Below the pieces are notes generated by a model, which worked only from the letters and a program-made list of their open reading frames with translations, searched no databases and was not told where the DNA came from. A program made the translations under genes and the position numbers. A stretch of DNA of 64,000 nucleotides from Sipunculus nudus (Eukaryota > Annelida > Sipuncula > Golfingiida > Sipunculidae): NCBI GenBank assembly GCA_026874595.1, contig CM049318.1, positions 32,557,956-32,621,955 of the forward strand, read 5' to 3'. Shown here one piece after another: positions 48,800-60,028 of the stretch (within the stretch, counting starts at the first letter, position 1; every line of letters begins with the position of its first letter).

Positions 48800-51700
48800 T
48801 TAACACGTTTCGTTTCTTTCGCAAATCCCCAGACAAGGAGCCCCGTTTTTCATGCTGAACCATTGCATTGTATGCTGTTCCATCATGATGTAATTCCGTG
48901 GTTGCATCGGTTGCTCACGTGGTTGGTCCCTACTCCAGTTCTCATACGTGATACTCTTGTTAGTCGCGGACCATATCCATCTGCCGTGGACTTAGTGTGC
49001 TCCAGTCCAGAAACTATTCATTACGTTTTCTATTACAAAAAGAACATTATAATAGCAGTTTAAGAATAATGAACTAAATTGTTGGATGTATAATAAACCT
49101 AAGTTATAAAGTAATATTAATTTAACGTGAAGAAAAGACACCAAAAGGCCACCTTTTAAAAGTTAGCTTATTCCAGCGAATACTGAAGATAAAATATATG
49201 AAGCCAGCCAGAACGGAAGTTTAAACATTTTGTATAATAAAGGAAGCAAGAACAGTTTTGGTCGTTAGGTCCGACAGCCATGGGATAGAAACCAAGGACG
49301 CGCTTTCAGATTGGTTGACATGTCTACTCCTGGAGTCTTTAGATTGTAACATCGCTAATGTAACAACGGTTCAGCCAATCACGTATGTACTTTAGATTTA
49401 GCCTGGAACCGATGTGCCATGGCTGTCGGGCATAACAACGGGGGCTACTTGCCTGCCTATCTCACATATTAAGTAAATAATAAAGAGATTGACCATATAC
49501 AGTTTAGACGTCAACGGATCAAGGTGTTCCATCTTACAAATGAGTTCGAAGATTTTTTTAAAGATGGGTCTTCAGATCTATATGCCACTGTCATCCATAT
49601 GTAATAATATATTCCCTGTGAGTGGCGGTTTGAAAATAATCTATTTCTACATTAGAAATAGTACACATCCACCAAATGAGGTTATATTCAGTGTCTTGCA
49701 TGGGAATTTTCGAGTGCTAGCCTGTCTTTATTTATGTCATATGTATATTCAGTTTAGGCAGGAATGCACGAGGCCAGAACGCTAGTCTTAGAGCCGCGAT
49801 GTGTTAACACTTGATCAAAGATCTGTTTGGGTCAATTTACGTATTTGTCAGGTAGATGATAAATTTAATTGAACTACAGAGCTCAAATCCAAATGTAAAT
49901 AAAATGCATAAAGGTCTTTGATGGCAATTCGTTAAATTAGAAATAAAAAATCATTCAGAGAGGTTATGTCCCCACCTGCGCCTCTACCCACATCTCACAA
50001 TTTAACCAATAAGCCCCAGACCTTACATATTAGGCCCAAAAAATAAAAGGGTATGGTTATCATGCACTTTTTTTTCATCAATCAATGCGGGCGGGCGATA
50101 TTTTTTTTTTTTTTTTTTTAACTTTTTTGTATTTTTCGATAAAAATGTCATATGATCAGGGAAAAGCATGAAAATGACATGATTGTTCTTGCTTAACAGG
50201 TAAAAGCACTACATAACAAAGGAAATCGTATCGAAATTGTGTAATTTTATCTTCTTGAAAGATGAGAATCCAAATAAAAATGTTTGATGCGGGGGGTGCC
50301 TGAGAACCATATCTATTATTTTTTTTGGCCTTATTATTTTTGTTTATTTCTTGACTCATGGTCTTTGACTCAAAATCATATTTTTTAACGTTAATTGAGA
50401 ATTTTTTTTAGCTATAGCAAAGTTGCTTGTGTTTATATCTTTCAAATGAGCTAGTGGTGTCATTTAGCCATATATCTTTATATGCGGTTGTGATAGTTTT
50501 AATCCCAAAATCTTTCCTTCCATGAATAGGTCAATTAAGTCCTTCTTTATCTGTTGATGATTTCTCTACAGGGATAGGCCTTTTGATGTGGGAAAGATTA
50601 TGTTATATGGTGTCATTTATGAACCCGGAAAGATGCCTTTCCAATAATATTATAGATAATGAATTTATTGTAATTTTAAATTGTGTATCCACATTTTGTT
50701 TTCCATTTAACCTTTATAAAGAGACCCGGACTAAGCAAACTTTACCGCTTAAGAAGCCTTAAGCCTGAGATATGGGACAATTATTTATAAGATTTGTTTT
50801 ATTATTTGGTTCTACCAAATCAGACATGAACCACAACATTCTTTTTACCTGAAACTGACATATGACCAGTTTTCACAGTTACAATGACCAGAATATTTAA
50901 GGGTTAAGCTATATTCTGAAGTACACACTGATTGAAAGCCGAGCTACCAAATTACACAGTTAAACTTGGGGCTAAATTGGTTCTTTCATAGCTATGTTGA
51001 CAATGTTTGGGGGGTGGGGTGTGGGGACGCTAATTGTCCCAAAACCTGTATCAGGGGTACTGATCTCTATGTAGATGATCAGTTGGTAACGTAAAGAATC
51101 AGAGATAAGTATTGCGTCAACATCAAGACGAATTCCTATATGTTACATGAGCTCATTAGGTTTTGTTATCTTATCTTATCTTAAACTCAGATAACGGAAA
51201 ACATAACCTCCCCGACCCTATTTAAGGATAGATAAAGCTTTCACCAAACAAATCTCAGGCCCCTGTCGCTTTTACATATGTTAACAAGTGGCCCCTACTC
51301 GAGTTTTCCTGAAACTTTAACCGGATTCCATTTACGATTGCGTGAATTTCTGAACAATCACACAAACGCACCCTAATTCACTTTCTTTTTTCCGGCGTAC
51401 TCTTGTTATTGAGTACAAAAGATCCTGGAAAATCATGGAATGTAAATGACTCTCAGGCCACAAACAAGAATGAACGCATAACCTTATGGCGGAGGTCATA
51501 ACCTTCAGTAGGTGTTAAGAATATGGTGTAAAGAAACAACCCATGAACTCACGTTTGCGTTCGAAGGTTCTGAGTTTGTATTTCAAGAACTCAGACTCGT
51601 CTTCGTCATCCACGGTGACCAGTCCATCCCCGCCGGCCTCGCACCTCTCCTTGGCCTCGGACCAGGACATTGGCTCTGGCAGAACTTTGTAGCACGAGAG

Positions 51701-53139
51701 GTGACGATTTCCGGCTGAATGGTATCCGTATGAACCTTTGTCACATTGCGCTATGAAAAGGAAATAACACTAACTAGAATCCCGACCTCCAATAAAAATC
51801 ATCTCATTAAAGATGTTTAAAAACTGAATTTTCAAATTGTATTTTTATATTAGTTACAAATGCTTTTTACTCAAATGTTTATTAAGCTTAGCTCCCTAGA
51901 TCTTTAGGTATAGTCTTTTTTTAGATATTCTTTTAGTAATATGCAAATGTATATTGTCTTTATGGTACGGGACAGAGTTTTAATTCTACTTGACTCGAGA
52001 TGGACTCAGCCGAATTTCTTAAGTGTTTACCTCAAGTGACCTTCAAGTCTAGTTCTAAGCCCGAGTCTCTAAGAAAAGTGGACTCCAAGTCCGGACGCGA
52101 CTTCCCTCTAACTTCCATCAGAGCCATTGATAATCCTATCGTTTGGTGAGAAGAATCTCCTTATAAACGTTTAAAAGCTTACCACAGGGTTTCTCTTCTT
52201 CTTTGTCTTTAATTGTTCTTGCTCGTTCTGCCTCTTCTAGGATCATCTCTACTGCGGAAATGACGTTTGTCATCGAATCGAAGACAGGGCATCCATCCTG
52301 ACACAGTCCCCGACATTCCGTGTTCAACCCTTCGCCTCCAGTTGACGCAGCAGCCACTTTGTATGTTGATGTCTTAGTGCTCTGGGCGGCGATATTGAAT
52401 ACGCACAGCGATACAACTGGCAGACAAAGTTATATGTTTTTCTTTAAATTTCTAGATTTAATATTCGAGGTATCTCAATGCTAACAGGTAATGCCACCTC
52501 CCGGAAAAATTATATAACTAATTACTGGTCTCTCACAGACTATATCATCAGAACCGTCACGGAGTCATGTGTATCGGTGCATGGAATCACGTTTTATCCA
52601 TGCATTTATACCCCTTCACACGGCAAATGCAAACCGGTTTCAAACCGTATTGAATGCGCATAAGAGCATTTACACGGCAAACCAAAGCGTTTTCAAAGCT
52701 CGGGAGGTGGTTTTGCCTCTAAGTTGCATTTTGCAGTCTAAGTTCTAACTACTCGTAAACAAATAAAAGGTCGACTTTTGATCCCCCTGCGTTTCCGCAT
52801 CATCGACCTATTATGATATTAAGACTTTTTCATCGTAGCGATGTATTCGTTGCCGGCAAAACGGATACCAGCCCAGATAAGAGTGCACAGATGCACTGTT
52901 GTTTTTTTTTTTTTTTTATTGACAGCTTGCCCGGCCAGGAACCCGCGTGCATAGGCCACAGACTCGCACACGCTCGATGAAGTGGGAACGCAGAGGAAGC
53001 AATATTCGACCTGTTATATGATAAGAGTTGGTCTGGGCGGATGTTGAATTGATGATGTACAGATCATTAATACCTTATATTCTTGATAAAGAAAGGACTC
53101 ACCTGCAAAGGAAATCATTAAAGACGCGTCTATAGGCAT
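48800..53139 (-). pseudogene. Secreted C-type lectin-like gene, copy 2 (one in-frame stop)
   Basis: Four exons join in frame with GT-AG borders, every intron in phase 1: exon 1 53139-53103, exon 2 52416-52183, exon 3 51750-51553, exon 4 49029-48800 (699 nt, 233 codons with stop). Exons 1-2 give a signal peptide (MPIDASLMISF, then VVSLCVFNIAAQ). Exon 2 adds a Cys-rich ECRGLCQDGC and a helical, acidic SAVEMILEEAERAR segment. Exons 3-4 form a C-type lectin-like domain (LSCYKVLPEPMSWSEAKERC; SITYENW; PCLGICE). The usual EPN/QPD site reads DQPREQ and the WND position reads WFSM, so classical Ca-dependent sugar binding is doubtful. A TAA at 48992-48994 (codon 169) stops the domain; copy 1 has AGA there. 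A TATATAA-like box lies at 53192-53198. It may be a pseudogene, or be rescued by an acceptor just after the stop. Confidence 0.8.
49271..49429. mobile_element. MITE-like 159-bp element
   Basis: Perfect 13-bp inverted ends CCGACAGCCATGG (49271-49283) and CCATGGCTGTCGG (49417-49429), with further weak inner symmetry (GATTGGTTGAC / CAGCCAATCAC). No clear target duplication. It lies in intron 3 of lectin copy 2. Confidence 0.6.
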
Positions 53140-53323
53140 AATATTTTATTCTCCATGGCATTCCCCTACACGTACCATATAATGTTCGAGCTATATAAAC
53201 AAAAACTTTGTTATTTATTCCACAGAAAAATTAAACATAGTTAAACAGGTTATAATGGGAATTCATTAATCTTGAAAGGATCTGTAAAGCAACATTTTAT
53301 CAGGAGTTTTAACGTCATAAAGC

Positions 53324-53375
<52 letters not shown>

Positions 53376-53595
53376 AGAAAATACAGAAAATAGATCAACC
53401 AAATAGTTTCACTCTGTTAATTCGTAAGTTTGGTTAAATCATAAATATATATATCAAACCGAAAATATAACCATTTATCAGATTTCTGAACAATGATAAA
53501 ATTCCAGAAAAAATTGGTACAAAATCTAACAAATCTAGCCAGATCAGCGGTGATTTATATTTCCGATTTATTATTATGCATCCCAATATAAATAA

Positions 53596-53637
<42 letters not shown>

Positions 53638-53650
53638 ATATATATATATA
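53324..53650. repeat. Two (TA)n microsatellites 5' of lectin copy 2
   Basis: TA runs at about 53324-53368 and 53598-53650 with AT-rich sequence between them. Confidence 0.85.
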
Positions 53651-54339
53651 GTTACACCCAGTTTGATAGCCTTACTCTCCAAAATGTCATGAGAATCCGT
53701 TCATAACAGTTTGAGTAAACTTGCTGAGAGACCATAATTATAAATTTACAGAATAATTATGAAAGCATTAACAGCAATTCCAGAGGTATGCCTGGCTCAG
53801 GGTAACGTTACGGAGGTCAACCTTACTAATGTCATTTTTTAACATTAAAAACATTTATTGCAAGTGCCGTTGAATTTCTAATTCACTTATCTTGCAGATG
53901 TAATTACATGATATATAATAAAAAAAATTCTATATTAAATTGCGGATAAGGGCGCGGTCGTCTATAGGGCGATCAACCGGCTACTATATTCTTGAAAGAT
54001 AGCGGTCTACTGTCTCCTTATCAAACCCGGACCTCGCAACAATTTTGAAACCGCTAATGGGAGATGACTGAAACCCTGAAGTCGCAGGTCGCATGTCGGA
54101 ATTAAGGGCATACATTTTGTTATCAACTAAGTACCATTCTGTCAACAGGCCTCTGATCTGTCTCTTGGATAACAATTCGGCTGTGACATGAACCTTCTCT
54201 CAACTTGCATTACAATATTGGTTCAATAACTGCGTTCAGCAGCTATCTGATCTACGATTATTTATATTAGCATACTGCCTGTGCATGAGTACATAAATAT
54301 ATTAATAAATGTTAACATACACTAGTATTGACTCTCCCC
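53651..54339. other. Upstream sequence without recognised features
   Basis: No gene recognised. The 63-codon minus-strand frame at 53984-54175 has no known motif. Confidence 0.4.
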
Positions 54340-54720
54340 TGTCTCATCCAGCTGTCTGTAGTTAGGGAGGGGCCATCAACAAATATTCCATAAATTGTAA
54401 TGCCCATGCATTTATTGTTTGGCAAAGGTCGGTTAAATAATCATCTTTTTATCCATTGATAATGCATTTACACTTTTCAACGATACAAAAATTGTCATAA
54501 AGATAAATTAATTTCTCAGGGCTAAATGGCTAATACTGTGCCACGTGTCCAGCCTGAATTCGACGAACACAAAACCCTGTCAGAAAAATATTTATTTGAC
54601 GCACACACTGAAATGGTGTCAATCGGAATGGGTCCAGTTAAAATGGAATATAATTTGTATACCTTACAAATTCTTTGGTCTCTTTTCTATACACAGTTTC
54701 ATATTAACTGAAGTATACAC
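54340..54720. repeat. Duplicated lectin 5' flank (partner of 45890-46330)
   Basis: Ordered similarity to 45890-46330, at about 1.2 kb 5' of the lectin copy 2 start. The plus-strand open frames at 54526-54865 overlap this block; their partner is not open, which argues against coding. Confidence 0.6.
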
Positions 54721-55178
54721 ACACAGAATGCATATGAAGGAAGTTCTCAGTGGTAGTTATTTAACCATAACCGCCTTAGGTGTATCGATGAAAAGGAAAA
54801 AGGTGTTTTTTTATGGATTTCAATTTGGAAATATTGTACATGCTATGAACGTGTCAGCACGGTAGGTTTAGAAAAACAAGAAACAATCTGATATTGATTC
54901 ACTTTCGGAGACAAAAATTCTAAGGAAATGTATGTTTGGGTTGCGGCTTTATTGGATGCAATTATCTTCAAGAATGGGTGGTTTGAATATATGTAATCAA
55001 TACGAAATAGGAATATTTTTTTTTCTGCAAGAGAATTTAACTGGCTGACAAGGGAACAGAAAATCTTGCTCGTGACACCTCTGGCGCCAGTGTTCAACAT
55101 ATACGTATTATATATAGAAATTATATATGAATAATAGGTTCCTCCGTATCAAATCACTAGACAAAAAACAGATACATA

Positions 55179-55183
<5 letters not shown>
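54721..55183. other. Intergenic sequence before the LTR element
   Basis: Nothing recognised; AT-rich, with short open frames on both strands. Confidence 0.4.
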
Positions 55184-55224
<41 letters not shown>

Positions 55225-55227
<3 letters not shown>

Positions 55228-56004
55228 AACGGCTCCGATAACACGTATTATATTATCAGGTATAACTGAATTGCCTGGCAGGTATCATATCATCAGCTTG
55301 GCCTAACTGGTCAATGAATTGCCCCGCAGTTGCCTTGGTTGCCTTGTTTGCTTGGTTCCTCATTACTCAAACCGGTTTTCCGTTGTTCCTATTGTTTTCA
55401 TTCGGACAATGACACGGACCGCGACGCGAACCCCGCCAAGCCTCAGTCTCGTGACATAGAGAACTTGTCAGTATTCGTTCTCTGCTTTGCAGGTAAGGAC
55501 CGTTTTTACTAAACTCTTAAACTGCAATAAACTCTATCATTTAGCCAATTCATTACTTTCAGTATATCACGTACGTACTATCATGTTAACTGTATATTCC
55601 ATATTCTAATTGCACACGTTACTGGTAAATTCATACTTGTTGTACGCATGGATATTTGTATTCATGGTAATATGCAACGATATCTTAAAATGTGGTTCCT
55701 AAATATATAGGCTCATTTGTATAATATGTAATGTGTTTTCTTGTGTAATGAATACCAAGAAATGTGCAAATGTATATTCTGTATATTCATGCCATTTATT
55801 GTATTTTTGCACCATATAGAAATTTTTATATAATATGTTTAATGTCAGTATTCGTTCTCTGCTTGGCAGGGACTCCGGCTTGGAGGACTCCAGATTTGTA
55901 TATATATATACGGCTGAATAAACACTTTTATATTTATACATCGCCTTGCCTCGCTTTTCACTCACGCCGGGTGACTTTGGCTCTTGCCGGGAACACCCGT
56001 TACA
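55225..56004 (+). repeat. 5' LTR (780 bp)
   Basis: Starts TGTAACGGCTCC and ends CACCCGTTACA. It holds a TATA-like stretch at about 55897-55910 and an AATAAA polyadenylation signal at about 55918-55923, an order compatible with the U3-R layout. A 27-bp segment GTCAGTATTCGTTCTCTGC.. occurs twice (55467-55493 and 55844-55870). Confidence 0.93.
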
Positions 56005-56007
56005 TTT

Positions 56008-56025
56008 TGGTGCCCCGAGTGAGGA
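56008..56025 (+). promoter_or_regulatory. Primer-binding site
   Basis: TGGTGCCCCGAGTGAGG begins 3 nt after the 5' LTR. TGG complements a tRNA CCA end, and the rest should pair with a tRNA 3' acceptor and T arm. The tRNA species is not identified. Confidence 0.8.
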
Positions 56026-56843
56026 CCATCTCTACTGTTGATCGATGTCCGTGTGTCCGTCTCGACGACTCGATGTCCGTCTGTGCGTCTCGACGACGAT
56101 ATCACAGGAGATGATTATTCTCTGAACTTCCATTCCACCGGTGGATATTATTTAATTGGTGTCTGTGCACAACACCATAACACAGGGCCAGAGTGGCCTT
56201 TTCGCGGGCTCGCTTGGACACAGATTTTGCATGGATGCGTGTTCGTCGCTTCGCTTCGCTTCAGTGCCTTGCACTGTAAACACTGCTTCGCCATTGTGTT
56301 CTTCGCTCGTGTATTCCTGGACTATTGTCACGCTTTTCGCCGCACACGGAGACTTCGTTTAAAGGGCCCAGACGAACGTCACTCTCTTTGGAGAAGATAA
56401 ACGGTAATTGTTTGACATTTTCCTTGTACTGCATGAACTTTTCTTTTTGTATTTGCTATTGTCAGTATGGCTTTGTACTTTGTGATTAATTGTGTATAAT
56501 ATTGTTGCATGTTTTGTAATTGAAGTGATCATTTTTTTTATATGTTAGCTGTATATTATTTTTGCAGTTTATTAGGGAGAATTTTATGCATGTAAAGGGT
56601 AATAGCTTTGGCCCGGTTTGAGGTTATCGTGATTGGTCACGTGATGTTCCATTGTCTAATGCCAATTGGTCTTGTGGTCTGTGTAATGTAAACAGTAGCA
56701 TTGCAACTGAATACTAACATTTGCCCTTAAACCTGCTGGTATTTGACCATTGACAGATGACTTAAGACAACATTCATCATTTCTTTATTGTCTTTAAAGA
56801 TCACATTTTATCTCCTCTATTCATACATTCGCATTAAAGAGAG
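56026..56843 (+). other. Leader between the PBS and gag
   Basis: About 820 nt of untranslated leader. Open frames at 56038-56400 show no Gag-like motif and precede the clear gag start. Confidence 0.6.
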
Positions 56844-58158
56844 ATGGAGGGTAAATCAGTTGACATAACACGGGTCGTCTCCATGCATGGACTCCCTTCT
56901 GATGTCAACGAATCTGAGATTATTGAACACTTCTCACAAATTGAAACTCCTACTCATGTTTTGTTTGTTCGAGAAGCACATACTGGTCGTTGCACTGGCC
57001 GCGGGTTTATAGTTTTTGAGACTAAAGACACTGCCAAAAAGGCCATAGATAAGATATCAGGTAGCTCTTTAGAAAGGGATTCAAGCATCAAAATCTCTCT
57101 TGAACATGCTAGGGCTTTCTCCAACACTGAGGTGTCTCATCTGATTTCAAATAAGTTGCTCGATTCGTTAAATCCTTCTTCCTTTCAGGTACCCGAAGGT
57201 AGACGTATCTCAGAGATAGTAACTAAGCTCGATTTTCTTTCAGATTTCGAGGTAAATCAGATGTTTGTGGAGTTTAAACACCGAAGGGGTGATGTTATAC
57301 AGGGGCCATCTGGGGCTACTGGTTACAGTGTTATCTCTCCAAAACTGTCCCCATTTTCAGGGAATCAAGATAAAACCGGTAGCTACGAACAATGGCGTTC
57401 CCATCTCAAATCTATGATAAAAGCTGGCGTAACACCAGAGCCTCAGATTTTGTCAGCGATTCATCAGTCTGTTAGGGGGACAGCAGGAAATGTTCTTTTA
57501 CATATGCCCGATGAGTCCACTCCCAAAGATATACTGAATAAATTTGACAGATACTTTGGTAATGTGCTCCCCACAGATGTTCTTATACAGCAGTTTCACT
57601 CATGTAAACAAGATCCTAAAAAGGATATTGTCAACTAGAGCTGCAGGCTTACTAGACAGTTAGACCTCATAAACCAGAGAAATCCTACTCCTCATAGGGA
57701 ATATGAGCGACTTCTTCGGTCTAGATTCTGGAATGGGTTGTATTCTAAGTACCTTAAGGAGGCTTTAAGACACAGATATGATAATGGGGAAGAACAGGAT
57801 GAACTCTTTGCAGCAGCACGAGCCTTAGAGTCAGAACTTGTACATCACTCACATATGAGTGACAAGAAAGTTGCTTCATCCAACCAAATTTCTCAACAAG
57901 GGGTTAAAACTTTGTCTTCTGAAAGCTCTGTGCTTGAACAGATAAATACCAAACTGTCAATCATAGAGAATCGCTTATCGAAACTTGAACGATCTCAAAT
58001 GTCCAAACCAAACAAACCATCACAAACTCAGGTTCGAAGTTCGTAACAGTAATACTGTCTCGGACGAAGTCTTTTGCTCTCGTTGCCTTCGTCACACCCA
58101 CACTGTTGACAAATGCCATGCCAAACGAGACAAAAACGGGAAAATCCTAAAAAACTAA
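56844..58158 (+). pseudogene. gag: gag: RRM-like domain, PNMA-like capsid, zinc knuckle
   Basis: Structural protein of the element, which would assemble the particle and bind its RNA. Residues ~8-92 read as an RRM: VVSMHGLP fits RNP2 and GRGFIVFE fits RNP1. Residues ~165-265 resemble the capsid of PNMA-type Gags (SPFSGNQDKTGSYEQWRSHL, ILSAIHQSVRGTAGNVLL, ILNKFDRYFG). After a TAG at 57636-57638 the same frame continues (RQLDLINQRNPTPHREYERL, ALRHRYDNGEEQDELF) to TAA at 58044. The zinc knuckle C-x2-C-x4-H-x4-C (CSRCLRHTHTVDKC, from 58075) is in the next frame, so one indel lies just before it; that frame ends at TAA 58156-58158 on the slippery site. The start ATG was chosen because the RRM begins right after it. 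Confidence 0.85.
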
Positions 58159-58213
58159 GAGTCGCCCGTGATCATTCGTGGGAGAACACGGGGTCAGGTT
58201 ATAAAATTCCCAC
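58149..58213 (+). promoter_or_regulatory. Programmed -1 frameshift signal at gag-pro
   Basis: Slippery heptamer A AAA AAC at 58149-58155, read as CTA AAA AAC and followed at once by TAA in the zinc-knuckle frame. After a 9-nt spacer comes stem 1: CCCGTG 58165-58170 with CACGGG 58187-58192. Within its loop GTGGGA (58178-58183) is perfectly complementary to TCCCAC (58208-58213), giving an H-type pseudoknot. A -1 slip leads straight into the protease frame. The signal form is known from retroviruses; use here is inferred. Confidence 0.85.
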
Positions 58214-58871
58214 AACAAACGTATGTACTGATAATGTCCCTCTTGTAGGTGAAACACAGGTTGTTGACATGTTTGCAGATGGTATTAACTGCCAGGGTCT
58301 TTTAGATACAGGTTCCCAGGTCTCTACCATTGCTCAATAGTTTTATGAAAAACACCTCAACCCGTCAGACTTAGTCCCTGTGGAGGAGATGATGGATCTC
58401 CGGCAACTGGACGGCCAGCAGGTAGAGTACTGTAGTATCATCGCTGTTGACCTTAAATTTCCTGAAATAAATTCATCTCAGACATTCTCTGTGCCAGTAT
58501 TGGTAATGAAAAACACCCATTTCAATGCCAGTGTTCCATTTTTAATCGGTACGAATGTGCTAAACTCTTGTTTAAATTTTCTTCAGACAAATGCTGGTCC
58601 AAATTTTATTCAAAGTTTACACATGCCCCAACCATGGAATATTGCATTTAAATGTTTGACAAACAGGGAAAAGAAATCAGTGAATAAAGGAGGTTATGTA
58701 TTATCCACCAAGTCTACAGTAATACCTGCCCACAGTGATGTTACTATAAATGGTTTAACCAGAGGTTGTACAACAGGCAAGACCCTTGTTATAACTGATG
58801 TGAATGTTCTCCACAGGTTACAACTGGATTGGTTCTACTTCCTTGAGTCCAAGAGCTTGATTTGTCGGTAG
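58155..58871 (+). pseudogene. pro: pol: aspartic protease region
   Basis: The frame entered by the -1 shift. It carries the retropepsin active site LLDTGSQVSTI at about 58299-58331, preceded by a beta-rich VVDMFADGINCQG stretch. It continues with VEYCSIIAVDLKF and FLIGTNVLN, which fits the retropepsin flap-to-C-terminal region. A TAG at 58338-58340 falls just after the active site, so this copy cannot make the enzyme. The frame ends at 58871 where a 1-nt change moves to the RT frame. Normally the protease would cut Gag and Pol into mature parts. Confidence 0.85.
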
Positions 58872-60028
58872 GTAAAAGTCACAGAATTCCAGTACAGGTC
58901 AGGAACTTAACATCACATTCCATCATTATTCAATCAAAAATGATACTCTGTAACATACAAGAAGCTAGCCTCGTAACCCAACTGACACAATCACCTGACC
59001 CATCTGATCAACAATTCTTAAACATGTTCAAATTTGGTCAAGATTTGTCACAATCTGAATCTGAACAACTACAACTTCTGTTGCTTAAATGGAAACACAT
59101 ATTTTCCTTAAGTAATACAGATATTGGTCACACCTGTGTAGAGAAACACCGTATCTTGTTGACTAAAGATGAACCATTTAGAGAGCGATATCGTCACATC
59201 CCTCCACAATTATATGATGAGGTAAAACAACATCTGAAAGAAATGCTAGAGTCAAAAGTAATTAAGGAGAGCAAAAGTCCGTTTGCTAGTCCAGTAGTCC
59301 TTGTCAGAAAACCTGACGGAACTCTTCGTTTCTGTATTGATGATAGAACCCTGAATAGCAGAACTGTTAGAGACGCTCATTCCTTGCCAAGAATCGATGA
59401 AACCTTAGATTCTTTGATTGGCGCTCGTTACTTTTCCTCTCTAGATTTGAAGTCTGGTTACTGGCAGGTTGAGTTAGCCGAAGAAGATAAAGATAAAACA
59501 GCTTTTACAGTAGGTCCTCTCGGTTTTTATCAATGGGAAACCATGCCATTCGGCTTGGTGAACGCCCCTGCCTACTTCCAAAGACTGATGCAGAAGACTA
59601 TGGGTGATCTCCATTTAAAAGAATGTCTTCTCTATCTTGACGATATAATCGTATTCTCTACCTCCTTTGAAGAACACCTAAAACGCTTGAATAACATCTT
59701 TCAGCGTCTGCATGACGCAGGCCTAAAACTAAAACCTTCAAAGTGCCAGCTGATGCAAGATAAAGTAAAATACCTAGGACATATAGTCTCAAAAGAAGGT
59801 ATACATACTGACCAGAGTAAAATCAGCGCTCTTAAAGAATGGCCTATACCTAAGTGTGTCAGTGATGTACGCCGTTTCTTGGGCTTTGCGAGTTTCTATC
59901 GTATTGTCCCTGGATTTGCTAAAATCGCAAAACCATTACATGACTTACTGAAAGAGCACCATATTCAGAATCAAACAAAAACCAGTAATCGTACCAGAAA
60001 GGAAAGTTCCATCTCAAACAATCTTTAA
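58862..60028 (+). pseudogene. pol: pol: reverse transcriptase
   Basis: A 388-codon open frame covering the pre-RT linker and the whole RT palm and fingers. Visible motifs: FRERYRHIPPQLYDEV, VVLVRKPDGTLRFCIDDRTL, LDLKSGYWQVELAEED, MPFGLVNAPAYFQRLM, the catalytic YLDDIIVFS (about 59632-59658) and LGHIVSKEGI, then the connection RRFLGFASFYR. All three catalytic Asp positions look intact (the LDLK and YLDD blocks). A 1-nt indel in an A-rich stretch near 59970 breaks the link to RNase H; the frame then ends in non-homologous residues. Copies the element RNA into DNA in the particle. Confidence 0.93.

Noticed and set aside
54526-54865. Two overlapping plus-strand frames of 61 and 106 codons
   Set aside because: The duplicated block at 45890-46330 does not keep either frame open, so coding constraint is unlikely.
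56038-56400. 120-codon frame in the LTR-element leader, possible extra ORF
   Set aside because: No Gag-, Env- or accessory-like motif; it precedes the clear gag start and is rich in Cys, Arg and Ser from local base composition.
57636-57638. The gag TAG as a programmed readthrough stop
   Set aside because: It lies in the middle of the capsid region and not at a gag-pol boundary. The boundary already has a frameshift signal, so a mutation is simpler.
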